DNA of 64,000 nt from Reyranella aquatilis (GTDB lineage: Bacteria > Pseudomonadota > Alphaproteobacteria > Reyranellales > Reyranellaceae), in the NCBI RefSeq assembly GCF_020880995.1, contig NZ_JAJISD010000005.1:357150-421149 (forward strand), written 5' to 3'. Shown one piece after another: positions 1 through 7,525 of the stretch; the first letter of the stretch is position 1; each line of letters begins with the position of its first letter. The notes beneath the pieces were generated by a model. It was not told where the DNA came from. It made no database searches and saw only the letters and a program-made list of their open reading frames with translations. The position numbers and the translations under genes are program-made.

Positions 1-640
1 CGTAGAACGCGAGGGCCCAGCGGTCGTCCGCCGGCAGATGGGCGAAGCTCGCCATCGCTGTGCCGTCGAGGCCGAGGTCGATAACCTGATAGAGGCCGAA
101 GACGCTTCTCAGTCGGGCGCGTGCCTCGTCGGTGAAGGCAACGGGCGGCGGGTCCATGCCTTTGGCGTTCGGCCCGTCTCCTGCCCCGGAGGCGCCGTGG
201 CAGGCTGCGCACTGCCCCCGATAGAGGGTTGCTGCGCGGGCAACATCGGGGGCGCGCGACGGTGCGAGAGCCATCGGGTAAGCGGCCAAGAGATCGCCAG
301 CGAGCTTCCGCGCGAGGCGCGCCACCTCATCGGAAGGGGCCATTCTTTGCACAGCGGCCTGCAGGACTTCCGCTTGGTTCACCAGGCGCGGCTGCGCCTC
401 CGTTGCTGGCAGCGCACCAAGGCGCTCGCGTACAGAGTTCGTGAATTCCACCATCTCTGCATATTCCGCTGCGTTGACGACCCGGCCGTCCGAGACCGCC
501 TCGCTGTAGTCGACCGAGACGTAGTCCAGGAGGCGCCACACCGTCTGAGCCGAACGGTCCTCCGCGTGCGCCGGAATCGCCACCAACAGGCTGCAGACAA
601 CCAGGAAAGCGATGGCGAAGGGCTTGGCGGACAGGTGCAT
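1..640 (-). CDS. Cytochrome c / FTR1-family iron permease, N-terminal part (cut by window edge)
   Basis: About 213 residues are visible and the frame runs open off the left edge. It starts at the ATG at 640. Residues 1-30 form a signal peptide ending near AHAED. A helical region follows, then a c-type haem site CAACH at 197-211, read in frame as C-A-A-C-H-G-A-S-G-A-G-D-G-P. An N-terminal cytochrome c domain with this leader is the usual arrangement of bacterial cytochrome c/FTR1 iron permeases, whose membrane-embedded FTR1 part would lie beyond the edge. The proposed role is haem-assisted oxidation of Fe(II) with uptake of Fe(III). It is divergent from the methyltransferase and shares its upstream region, which holds a MerR-type box. 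The haem motif is certain; the FTR1 half is inferred. Confidence 0.75.
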   Translation of the reverse strand, partial: MHLSAKPFAIAFLVVCSLLVAIPAHAEDRSAQTVWRLLDYVSVDYSEAVSDGRVVNAAEYAEMVEFTNSVRERLGALPATEAQPRLVNQAEVLQAAVQRMAPSDEVARLARKLAGDLLAAYPMALAPSRAPDVARAATLYRGQCAACHGASGAGDGPNAKGMDPPPVAFTDEARARLRSVFGLYQVIDLGLDGTAMASFAHLPADDRWALAFY

Positions 641-749
641 TCGAAACCTTATTGCGAATGCTTCTCTATCTCATCCATGCGGCTTGGTGAAAAGCGGAAT
701 GTCGATGCTCCGCGATCGCGGGTCGTTCTCGCGGCGCGCCACGACCTTG

Positions 750-770
750 ATCCTGTAGGCGCTACAGGAT
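750..770 (+). promoter_or_regulatory. MerR-type dyad operator, box 1
   Basis: A perfect inverted repeat, ATCCTGTAG-GCG-CTACAGGAT, lies just upstream of the methyltransferase. It follows a TTGATC -35-like hexamer at 747-752, but I see no good -10. The same dyad recurs at 1912, 2855 and 4689. It matches the CTGTAG...CTACAG style of ZntR/CadR/PbrR operators, and a MerR gene is adjacent. Confidence 0.75.
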
Positions 771-798
771 GCAGGGTCCTCCATCGAAGAGGACTGTC

Positions 799-1464
799 AT
801 GCCGCCTGACCTGACCTATACCCCCGCCGCCGGGCATCATTGGCTCACTCCCTTGTACGATTTCGGAGTGGCGGCCCTGACACGCGAGAAACGGTGGAGG
901 AGCGCGCTCATCGCACAGGTCCGTCCGCGATCTGGCGACGTGATCGTCGATGTCGGCTGCGGCACGGGATCGATGCTGGCGCGTCTGGGCAAGGCCGCGC
1001 CATCCTCTCGGCTCATAGGCATCGATCCGGACCCCGCGATATTGGCGCGTGCCCGCAAAAGGTTCGCGGCCTTTGGCCTCTCAGTCGAACTGCACCTCGG
1101 CTTTGCCCGGCAAGCGGCCGGTCTACTGAAGGGAACACGACCGACCAAAGTCGTGTCGAGCCTCGTGTTCCACCAGGTGCCGATGGACGAGAAGGTGGCC
1201 GCGCTCGCCGCGATGCACGCCGTCCTGAGGGCCGACGGCGAAGTTCACATTGCAGACTACGGGTTACAGCGCACGCCACTCATGCGCGCCCTCTTCAGGG
1301 GGATCATTCAGAACCTCGACGGCCGCGAAAATACCGAGCCGAATGCCCGCGGCGTGCTCCGCGACCTCATGCGGGCGGCCGGATTCAGGAACGCGGAGGA
1401 GACGCTCGTCATTCCGACGCCCAGTGGCTCGATCTCGCTCTATCGAGGAAGCCGGATATCATGA
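799..1464 (+). CDS. Class I SAM-dependent methyltransferase
   Basis: 221 residues. The SAM-binding motif I is VDVGCGTGS (about residues 55-63), followed by an acidic residue ending strand 2 (GIDPDP) and a 'HIADYG' strand typical of Methyltransf_11/25 folds. I chose the ATG at 799 because AGAGGA precedes it; the in-frame ATG at 769 lies inside the MerR operator. The target of methylation cannot be read from the sequence. Its 3' end overlaps the convergent merR gene by 25 bp. The box at 750 suggests induction by the same metal as the ATPase. Enzymes of this type near metal genes could modify the metal or metalloid, a ligand or a lipid; none of these is shown. Confidence 0.8.
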   Translation: MPPDLTYTPAAGHHWLTPLYDFGVAALTREKRWRSALIAQVRPRSGDVIVDVGCGTGSMLARLGKAAPSSRLIGIDPDPAILARARKRFAAFGLSVELHLGFARQAAGLLKGTRPTKVVSSLVFHQVPMDEKVAALAAMHAVLRADGEVHIADYGLQRTPLMRALFRGIIQNLDGRENTEPNARGVLRDLMRAAGFRNAEETLVIPTPSGSISLYRGSRIS

Positions 1465-1901
1465 TGCCTGGCACTCTTCGGCGGTGTCCTGGGCCGTTCG
1501 GATGGCCGCGGAGAGTCGGCCAGGACTTCGATGATCCGGCACGTGGCGACCTTGCCGTTGTCGCACTCCTTGATCATGCGCACGAGCTCGGTCCTGAGCC
1601 CGCGAAGCCGGCGGATCCGGCTCTCGACGGCTTGGAGTTGATCTGAGGCGATACTGCTCACCCGCTGGCAGGACTCCTCCGGCACATCCTGCAGGGCGAG
1701 CATCGTCTTGATGGCCGCGATGTCGAAACCGAGGTCTCTGGCATGGCGAATGAACGTCAGTCGCCGGATGTCCTCTGCTTTGTAGAGCCGCCGTCCGCTC
1801 TCGGTGCGCGGCGCCGGGGGAATGAGCCTGCTCCGCTCGTAGTAGCGAATGGTCTCGATGTTGACGCCCGTACGTTTGGACAGGGTTCCGATGGTGATCA
1901 T
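1440..1901 (-). CDS. MerR-family metal-responsive regulator (ZntR/CadR/PbrR-like)
   Basis: 153 residues. An N-terminal winged HTH (residues 1-70: IGTLSKRTGVNIETIRYYE) is followed by a long dimerisation helix and a C-terminal metal-binding loop. The cysteines are C78, C113 and C121 (C113-DNGKVAT-C121), which matches the three-thiolate arrangement used by the Pb/Cd/Zn-sensing MerR branch. Family members bend over-long-spacer promoters to activate efflux genes. Four candidate operators flank this gene and its neighbours. The start is the ATG at 1901, and the 5' region contains box 2, so autoregulation is likely. The exact metal cannot be told from sequence alone; Pb, Cd and Zn are the main candidates. 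Confidence 0.9.
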   Translation of the reverse strand: MITIGTLSKRTGVNIETIRYYERSRLIPPAPRTESGRRLYKAEDIRRLTFIRHARDLGFDIAAIKTMLALQDVPEESCQRVSSIASDQLQAVESRIRRLRGLRTELVRMIKECDNGKVATCRIIEVLADSPRPSERPRTPPKSARHHDIRLPR

Positions 1902-1911
1902 TTGCCGGTTG

Positions 1912-1932
1912 ATGCTGTAGTGGCTACGGGTT
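1912..1932 (+). promoter_or_regulatory. MerR-type dyad operator, box 2
   Basis: ATGCTGTAG-TGG-CTACGGGTT is a diverged copy of the dyad, preceded by TTGATG at 1909-1914. It lies between merR (leftward) and the HEVAH-protein gene (rightward), so it could serve both directions. Confidence 0.6.
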
Positions 1933-2054
1933 TAGGCGTAGCACAACCAGCAACTGGAAGCACGTGAACTGGAACGACCATGTCCCAGCGTGTCGTAGGC
2001 CTGAACGGCGACGTCAAGGGATCGGCGACGGCAACGCCATCCTGCCGAGGCCGT

Positions 2055-2774
2055 ATGGCTCCGATGAAGCTGACGTTGCTATGGACCCTCGCCGTCACCG
2101 TCGCCGCCGCCACGTTCGACAACCGAACCGTTGCTCAAAGCCGGGCGCCAGGCACCTGCAGCCGAGGGGACGTGTTCGTGCAGTCTGCCAACCCGCAGCA
2201 GATCCGTGAAGCCTGTGAGGCTGTTTCCGACGTGCTGACATATTTCGATGGCATTGGCTTCAAAGTCGATCCCCATGTCTCGATCGCTTTCTGGGGCGAC
2301 GTCGATGCGAAAGGCGGGCGCAAGCACGCACACGGTTCCTACGACCCCGCCGCACGGGCGATCAAGCTGTATGCGCGTGAGCAGGCGCGGCCATGGGGCG
2401 AGCCCTGGCAAGACGTCGGTGGCAGCTTCATTCGCCACGAGGTGGCCCATGCGGTTGTGGTCCAGATATTGGCGATGCGCGGGTTGGCACTTCCACGCGA
2501 GTGGCACGAATTCATCGCCTATGCGGTACAGTTCGAGCTGATGGAGCCGGCGATCCGGGCCAGCATTCTGGAGCGCTATTCCAACCTGGCGCCCGCCTCT
2601 GCGCTGACACAGATCAATCCGTTCACTCATGGCCTTGCTGATCCCGACACCTTCGCGGTGCTCGTCTTCAAGTCGTATAGTGTCTTTGGCGGACGCGACT
2701 TGGTTCGCCGCCTGCTGACAGCTGAGTTCGTGCCGACGCCTCTCGAGAGGATGATTCCGTTTCCCCCGAATTGA
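2055..2774 (+). CDS. Secreted protein with HEVAH zinc-metallopeptidase-like motif
   Basis: 239 residues from the ATG at 2055, which has GAGG just upstream; the ATG at 2064 is an alternative. Residues 4-28 form a signal peptide (KLTLLWTLAVTVAAA, cleavage near VAQS). The mature part carries FIRHEVAHAVVVQ, an HExxH-type motif (H-E-V-A-H), followed about 20 residues later by 'EWHEFIAYAVQ', which could supply the third ligand. This suggests a periplasmic zinc-dependent peptidase or a catalytically inactive relative. Box 2 upstream and box 3 downstream place it in the metal regulon. I do not recognise a named family with certainty. No membrane anchor is visible besides the signal peptide. Confidence 0.6.
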   Translation: MAPMKLTLLWTLAVTVAAATFDNRTVAQSRAPGTCSRGDVFVQSANPQQIREACEAVSDVLTYFDGIGFKVDPHVSIAFWGDVDAKGGRKHAHGSYDPAARAIKLYAREQARPWGEPWQDVGGSFIRHEVAHAVVVQILAMRGLALPREWHEFIAYAVQFELMEPAIRASILERYSNLAPASALTQINPFTHGLADPDTFAVLVFKSYSVFGGRDLVRRLLTAEFVPTPLERMIPFPPN

Positions 2775-2854
2775 TGATGGCCATCGAGCGGATCGTTTCG
2801 ATATTGACGCGCGTGCATTGAGCCAGAGGTCCAATGGTCATCATCAGCGGGTTG

Positions 2855-2875
2855 ATCCTGTAGCGGCCACAGGAT
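2855..2875 (+). promoter_or_regulatory. MerR-type dyad operator, box 3
   Basis: ATCCTGTAG-CGG-CCACAGGAT has one mismatch in the right arm. The -35-like TTGATC is at 2852-2857, and with a 19-bp spacer the -10 would be TAGACA at 2877-2882, giving the stretched spacing of MerR-activated promoters. It is 24 bp before the AMP-ligase start. Confidence 0.75.
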
Positions 2876-2898
2876 GTAGACATAGCGAGTAACCAGAG

Positions 2899-4290
2899 AT
2901 GTTTGAATCCGAGAACGATTATGACCGAGCATGTCGTAGGGTGATCTGGGACGCGTGGCGGACGCGAAAGATCGGCGTCGGCGCAATCGCGCAGCGCCAG
3001 CATCCCCGTCTCGCCGAGATGGTCGCCCACGCCCGGTCCCGCTCGCCGCATTACCGTGAGCTGTACCGTGATCTGCCGGAGCGAATCGAAAGCGTCGAGC
3101 AGCTTCCAGTTACCGACAAAAAGATGCTCATGGAGCGCTTCGACGGATGGTGCACCGACCGCGCCGTCACGCTCGAAGCGGCAGAAGCAGTTGTCGACGA
3201 TCCCGCTCGAATTGGAGAGAGGTTCCTCGGAAAGTACACCCTGGCTACCACCTCAGGCACGACCGGCCGCCGCGGGATATTCCTGACCGACGATCGCACG
3301 ATGGCGGTCGTGACCGCCATGATGCTCCGCTGGATGGGTGACTGGCTCAGCCCGAGTGACATCCTCAAGATCATCGCCCGCCGCGGGCGGCTGGCGATGG
3401 TCATGGCGACGGGCGGCCATTTCGCGTCGGCCGTTGCCGCGGCACGCCTGAAGAAGCGGCGCGGAAAACTCGTAGAGGTGCTCTCGGCGCACATGCCGAT
3501 GGCGGAGCTTGTCGAGCGGCTGAACCGATTCCGGCCGTCGCTGCTTACACCCTACGCCAGCATGGCCGCCATGCTGGCCGACGAACAGGAAGCCGGACGG
3601 CTCCATATCGATCCCGTACTGCTGGCCCTCTCGGCCGAAGGTCTCCCGGAGGCGGAGTACGTCCGTATAGCGCGCGTGTTCGGCGCCAAAGTCGGCAACA
3701 GCTACGCCGCCTCGGAATGCATGTTCCTCAGCTACATGTGCAGCGAAGGCTGGCTGCACGTCAATGCCGACTGGGTGGCGTTCGAACCGGTCGATGCCGA
3801 TTACCGGCCGGTCGCTCCCGGCGAGCAATCGCACACGATCCTAATCAGCAATCTCGCCAATCGTGTGCAGCCGATCCTGCGCTACGATCTCGGTGACAGC
3901 GTCCTGCAGCGGCCGGACCCGTGCCCGTGCGGCAACCCCTTGCCCGCACTCCGCGTACAGGGTCGCTCGGCGGACGTTCTCACGTTCCAGACTTCGAGCG
4001 GCGATGTCAGGCTGCCTCCGCTGGCGCTCACCCAACCGATCGAGGCTGTCCGCGGAGTCACGCTCTTCCAGCTCGCGCAGTCCGAGCCGGAAAGACTTGA
4101 ACTGCGTCTCCAAATCGCGCCGACGGCGAATGCAGACACCGTCTGGCGCGAGGCCGAAGCAGGCCTGCGGAACATGCTTGCTGAGCATGGGCTTGAACAC
4201 GTCGGCGTCGAGCGCGGCGGCGAACCGCCGCAACAGGGTCGCGGCGGAAAGTTCCGGGAGGTTGTTCCGCTCTCGGGTGCTCGGACGTGA
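2899..4290 (+). CDS. PaaK/CapK-like AMP-dependent acid-CoA ligase
   Basis: 463 residues, normal length for phenylacetate-CoA-ligase relatives. The P-loop-like motif is TTSGTTGRRG (about residue 117), the second motif is SYAASEC, the adenylate-binding motif is LRYDLGD, and the late CPCGNPLPALRVQGR segment is the CxCG...GR signature of the PaaK group. GRGGKFRE near the C terminus could hold the catalytic Lys. It would adenylate an acid and load CoA or another acceptor; the substrate is unknown. The gene sits directly behind a MerR-type promoter, which is unexpected for an aromatic-acid ligase and points to a metal-linked role. The 65-aa membrane protein follows 22 bp downstream, probably in the same transcript. 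Confidence 0.75.
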   Translation: MFESENDYDRACRRVIWDAWRTRKIGVGAIAQRQHPRLAEMVAHARSRSPHYRELYRDLPERIESVEQLPVTDKKMLMERFDGWCTDRAVTLEAAEAVVDDPARIGERFLGKYTLATTSGTTGRRGIFLTDDRTMAVVTAMMLRWMGDWLSPSDILKIIARRGRLAMVMATGGHFASAVAAARLKKRRGKLVEVLSAHMPMAELVERLNRFRPSLLTPYASMAAMLADEQEAGRLHIDPVLLALSAEGLPEAEYVRIARVFGAKVGNSYAASECMFLSYMCSEGWLHVNADWVAFEPVDADYRPVAPGEQSHTILISNLANRVQPILRYDLGDSVLQRPDPCPCGNPLPALRVQGRSADVLTFQTSSGDVRLPPLALTQPIEAVRGVTLFQLAQSEPERLELRLQIAPTANADTVWREAEAGLRNMLAEHGLEHVGVERGGEPPQQGRGGKFREVVPLSGART

Positions 4291-4312
4291 AGCAGCCTCA
4301 GGGAGACTATCG

Positions 4313-4510
4313 ATGAAGCGGAAGGAAATTGCCAAGTTCTTCGCCGGCTTTGCAGCCAACCAAGTTCTAACACACGGAGCTTTCGCAGCGGCAAGCGTTC
4401 AGTTCAGTCTGTTCGGAATCACCTATAGCCAAGGACTCAATACGATCGCTGCAGGCGCTTGGGCGATCATTCTTCTGCTGCTCACGTACTATGCATGGAT
4501 TCAGCGATGA
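4313..4510 (+). CDS. Small membrane protein, 65 aa
   Basis: It begins at the ATG at 4313 with a good GGGAG ribosome site 8 bp upstream and ends at 4510. The N terminus is charged (MKRKEIAKFF), followed by a first hydrophobic segment (residues about 9-35) and a clear second one (AAGAWAIILLLLTYYAW, about 46-62), so probably two membrane spans. It lies between the ligase and the P-type ATPase, both behind MerR-type boxes. Small membrane proteins next to metal pumps sometimes tune the pump, but nothing here shows that. I do not recognise a family. Confidence 0.6.
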   Translation: MKRKEIAKFFAGFAANQVLTHGAFAAASVQFSLFGITYSQGLNTIAAGAWAIILLLLTYYAWIQR

Positions 4511-4783
4511 CGTTGGCAGGCACCGAGCCCGGACTCGCCGATGCCCTGATATCGGCGCGTCCATTCTCCTGTTTGGCGCTGGCAGAATGGCGTTCCTTTG
4601 GGGGGGCGGGCGCGCCGTCGTCAGCGTTCCGATTCAGGTAGTTGGTGATCGGTATTCGGTAGTGAAACACCGGTCCGCTGCGCCCTTGATCCTGTAGTGA
4701 CTACAGAATATATCATGAGACATGGGATGGCCGTGACCGAACCTGATCCCTGCGCGCCGGCCCCTGTGCGAAGGAGACGAGAA
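4511..4783 (+). promoter_or_regulatory. Upstream region of the P-type ATPase with MerR promoter (box 4 at 4689-4709)
   Basis: Box 4 is ATCCTGTAG-TGA-CTACAGAAT. The -35 is TTGATC (4686-4691), followed by a 19-bp spacer and a good -10, TATCAT (4711-4716), the clearest of the four promoters. This sets transcription about 60 bp before the ATPase start at 4784 and rules out the in-frame GTG at 4697, which lies inside the operator. I see no convincing gene in 4511-4680. Confidence 0.8.
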
Positions 4784-7498
4784 ATGAGCGCTGATGTCGC
4801 CACGATGGGGCCTCCCGGCTCGCTGCGCTTCAAGGTAGACGGTCTCGATTGCCAGAACGAGGTCCGCGCGCTTCGCGTGGCGGTTGGGCCCGTCGTGGGA
4901 GGTGAGGAAAGGTTATCCTTCGATACGCGGGCCGGAGTCATGGGCGTAAGTTCCGCCAGTGCCTCCATGATCGATGTCATCCAGCGCGCAGTCGCAACGA
5001 CCGGCATGCAGGCGCATCTCCTGGCAAATCCGGCGCGGCAGTCCGCACCGGCACTTCTGTTCCAAGTCGACGGCCTTGACTGCAGGAACGAGGTGGCCGT
5101 GCTCGAGCGCGAGGTAGGTCCTCTGGTCGGCAGCGAAGCCTGGTTGTCGTTCGACACGGCGAAGGGGCTGATGACAGTCGCGCCGCAACAGCAGGCGACT
5201 GTCGAGGCAATCGTGGGCCGCGTCGCCGCCACCGGCATGCGCGCCTATCTCGTGCAACACGACGCGGCCGAGGCACTGCTCTTCCGTGTCGACGGACTTG
5301 ATTGCAAGAACGAGGTGGCGGCGCTCACGCGGGAACTGGGCCCGCTGGTCGGTGAAGACAAGCTCGCCTTCGACACCGCGAAAAGCCTGATGACGGTGGG
5401 CCCCCAGCACGGCGCGGCGCCCGAGATGATCGAAGCGGCGGTGGCTCGAACCGGCATGCGGGCCTTGCTCTGGACGCCGCCCCTTCCGCCGGCTTCGCCG
5501 CAAGAAGAAGCCGCGGCGTGCTGCGGCGCAGAGGTGCAGGAGGCCCTCAGCCCGCCGATCCCGACCCACCTACCCGGTCAGGTCGTGTTTCGCATTCACG
5601 GCATGGATTGCGCCGACGAGATCGCGGCGTTGAAGCGCGAGGTCGGCCCGCTGGTCGGGGAAGACAAGCTCGCCTTCGATCTGCTCAACGGCCGCATGTC
5701 GATCGACGTGACGCCGGATGCCGCGCTCGAGGCGCGGATCGAAAAGGCAGTGACTCAGGCCGGCATGCGCGCCGAGCCGTGGAGCGAAGGCTCTACCAGC
5801 GAGGGCGCGAAGGCCGAAGGGCGCCGCAAGCGGCTGCAGTCGTGGCTGACGACCGCAAGCGGCGTATTCGCGGCGCTGGGCTTCGCGGTCCACGCCTGGC
5901 TTGGCGGCGGTATCATCGCCGCCTTCGAGGCCGGCGAACACGCATTGGGCTCGACGCCCTGGCCGAGCATGGTTCTCTATTCGCTCGGAGTGCTCTGCGC
6001 CGTGCGCTATGTGGCGCCTAAGGCCTGGATCGCGGCAAAGCGGCTTCGCCCGGATATGAACCTGCTGATGACGATTGCGGTGGCGGGCGCCATCGGCATC
6101 GGCGCCTGGTTCGAGGCGGCGACCGTCTCGTTCTTCTTTGCGTTGGCGCTCGCGCTCGAAACCTGGAGTCTCGGTCGCGCGCGGCGGGCGGTCGCGGCCC
6201 TCATGGAGCTCGCCCCGCCAACGGCGCGCGTCAAGATGGAAGATGGGTCGGAACGCGACGTTCCGGCCGCCGAGGTCCGGGTCGGCGCACGCGTCGTTGT
6301 GCGGCCGGGGGACAAGGTGCCTTTGGACGGCCGCGTTGTCGCCGGCGAGAGCGAGCTCAATCAGGCACCGATCACCGGCGAAAGCGTTCCCGTCTTCAAG
6401 GTGCCGGGCGACGAGGTCTTCGCCGGAACCATCAATGGCGAGGGTGCCATTGAGGTCGTCACCACCAAGGCGGTCAACGACACGACACTGGCGCAGATCA
6501 TCCGCATGGTCGGCTCGGCGCAGAGCCGGCGCGCACCCAGCGAGCAATGGGTGGAGAAGTTCGCGCGTGTTTACACGCCGGTCGTGATGGTGCTGGCAGT
6601 TGCCATCTTCCTCGTTCCGCCGCTGCTTCTGGGCGGTGCTTGGGAGGACTGGTTCTACCGCGCTCTCGTGCTGCTCGTGATCGCCTGCCCCTGCGCCCTC
6701 GTGATCTCGACGCCGGTGACGATCGTGGCCGCGCTGGCCGGCGCAGCGAAACAGGGGGTGCTGGTGAAGGGCGGGGTGCATCTCGAGACCCCGGCGCGCC
6801 TCAAGGCGGTTGCCATGGACAAGACAGGCACGCTCACCGAAGGGCGGCCGCAGGTCGTCGAGGTCGTGCCGCTTGATGGCCGCAGCGAAAGCGAGATCCT
6901 CGGCATGGCGGCTGCCCTGGAAGTACGCAGCGCACATCCAATCGCGCGCGCCATCCTTGCCAAAGCTGCCGACCTAAAAATCGTCGCCGAGCCCGCCGAC
7001 GCTGTCCAGGCGATCACAGGCCGGGGGGTCGTTGGCCGAATTGCTGGCCGCGAGATGTGGCTCGGCTCGCGCCGCTACATCGAGGAGCGAGGAATCGGCT
7101 CGCCCGCGGTCCTGCAGCGAGCCGATGCACTGTCGAGTGCCGGCCGCACGATCGTCGCCGTCGGCGATGGCCAGGAAGTCTGGGGCCTCGTCGCCGTTGC
7201 CGATGCCGTCAGGCCGGAGGCGAAGGACATCGTCGCGGCGTTGCACCGCGCCGGAATCGAGCACGTCGTGATGCTCACCGGCGACAATCGGGCGACGGCG
7301 GAGGCGATAGCCAAGCAAACCGGCATCGACGAAGTCCGGGCGGAGCTGCTGCCCGGCGACAAGGTTTCGGCCGTTGAAGGGCTGGAAGTTTTTTCTCGGC
7401 CGGTTCACATTTGTTCGCCACAATCTAATCTTATCAATAGCTTATCTGAAAGCCGTCCGTCACTGTTCGGCCTTGTACGCCGATGCTTATTCGACTGA
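4784..7498 (+). CDS. P1B-type heavy-metal ATPase (Zn/Cd/Pb-like), 3'-truncated at the ICE junction
   Basis: The start at 4784 has an ideal GAAGGAGACGAGAA leader. The frame codes 904 residues. Four repeated N-terminal HMA-like domains carry DCQNE (C23), DCRNE (C100), DCKNE (C174) and DCADE (C276); each has DCxxE instead of CxxC. A Cys pair (EEAAACCGAE) lies in the linker before domain 4. Membrane helices follow, then TGES, the transport motif C635-P-C637, the phosphorylation site D679-KTGT, SAHP and MLTGDN. The frame then loses homology after 'LLPGDKVSAVEGL' (about 7385) and ends in unrelated residues. The GDGxNDxP hinge and the last two helices are missing, so the pump should be inactive. The first 2.6 kb look intact, so the break is probably recent. 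The downstream remainder is expected beyond the far end of the ICE. Confidence 0.85.
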   Translation: MSADVATMGPPGSLRFKVDGLDCQNEVRALRVAVGPVVGGEERLSFDTRAGVMGVSSASASMIDVIQRAVATTGMQAHLLANPARQSAPALLFQVDGLDCRNEVAVLEREVGPLVGSEAWLSFDTAKGLMTVAPQQQATVEAIVGRVAATGMRAYLVQHDAAEALLFRVDGLDCKNEVAALTRELGPLVGEDKLAFDTAKSLMTVGPQHGAAPEMIEAAVARTGMRALLWTPPLPPASPQEEAAACCGAEVQEALSPPIPTHLPGQVVFRIHGMDCADEIAALKREVGPLVGEDKLAFDLLNGRMSIDVTPDAALEARIEKAVTQAGMRAEPWSEGSTSEGAKAEGRRKRLQSWLTTASGVFAALGFAVHAWLGGGIIAAFEAGEHALGSTPWPSMVLYSLGVLCAVRYVAPKAWIAAKRLRPDMNLLMTIAVAGAIGIGAWFEAATVSFFFALALALETWSLGRARRAVAALMELAPPTARVKMEDGSERDVPAAEVRVGARVVVRPGDKVPLDGRVVAGESELNQAPITGESVPVFKVPGDEVFAGTINGEGAIEVVTTKAVNDTTLAQIIRMVGSAQSRRAPSEQWVEKFARVYTPVVMVLAVAIFLVPPLLLGGAWEDWFYRALVLLVIACPCALVISTPVTIVAALAGAAKQGVLVKGGVHLETPARLKAVAMDKTGTLTEGRPQVVEVVPLDGRSESEILGMAAALEVRSAHPIARAILAKAADLKIVAEPADAVQAITGRGVVGRIAGREMWLGSRRYIEERGIGSPAVLQRADALSSAGRTIVAVGDGQEVWGLVAVADAVRPEAKDIVAALHRAGIEHVVMLTGDNRATAEAIAKQTGIDEVRAELLPGDKVSAVEGLEVFSRPVHICSPQSNLINSLSESRPSLFGLVRRCLFD

Positions 7499-7525
7499 TA
7501 TTCGACGACTTTGGGGTCGGGTGCT
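7385..7525. other. Left element junction / probable attL region
   Basis: This stretch lies between the break in the ATPase and the integrase start. It is AT-richer than the ATPase (a run of T at 7390-7395, then TTCACATTTG and CTTATCAATAG), as expected for integrase arm and core sites. The exact core cannot be placed without the right end or an empty site. The likely core is at or just before the T run, where ATPase homology ends. Confidence 0.5.

Noticed and set aside
38..814. Open frame of 258 codons on the + strand
   Set aside because: It is antisense to the cytochrome c gene, whose CAACH motif and signal peptide are clear on the minus strand.
2079..2834. Minus-strand frame of 251 codons opposite the HEVAH gene
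   Set aside because: No family features; the plus strand has a signal peptide and an HExxH-type motif.
4491..4697. Short plus-strand frame with a hydrophobic patch before the ATPase
   Set aside because: It runs into MerR box 4, has no ribosome site and no recognisable features.
5570..6937. Minus-strand frame of 455 codons
   Set aside because: It is antisense to the conserved P-type ATPase core and rich in His/Arg as GC-rich shadow frames are.
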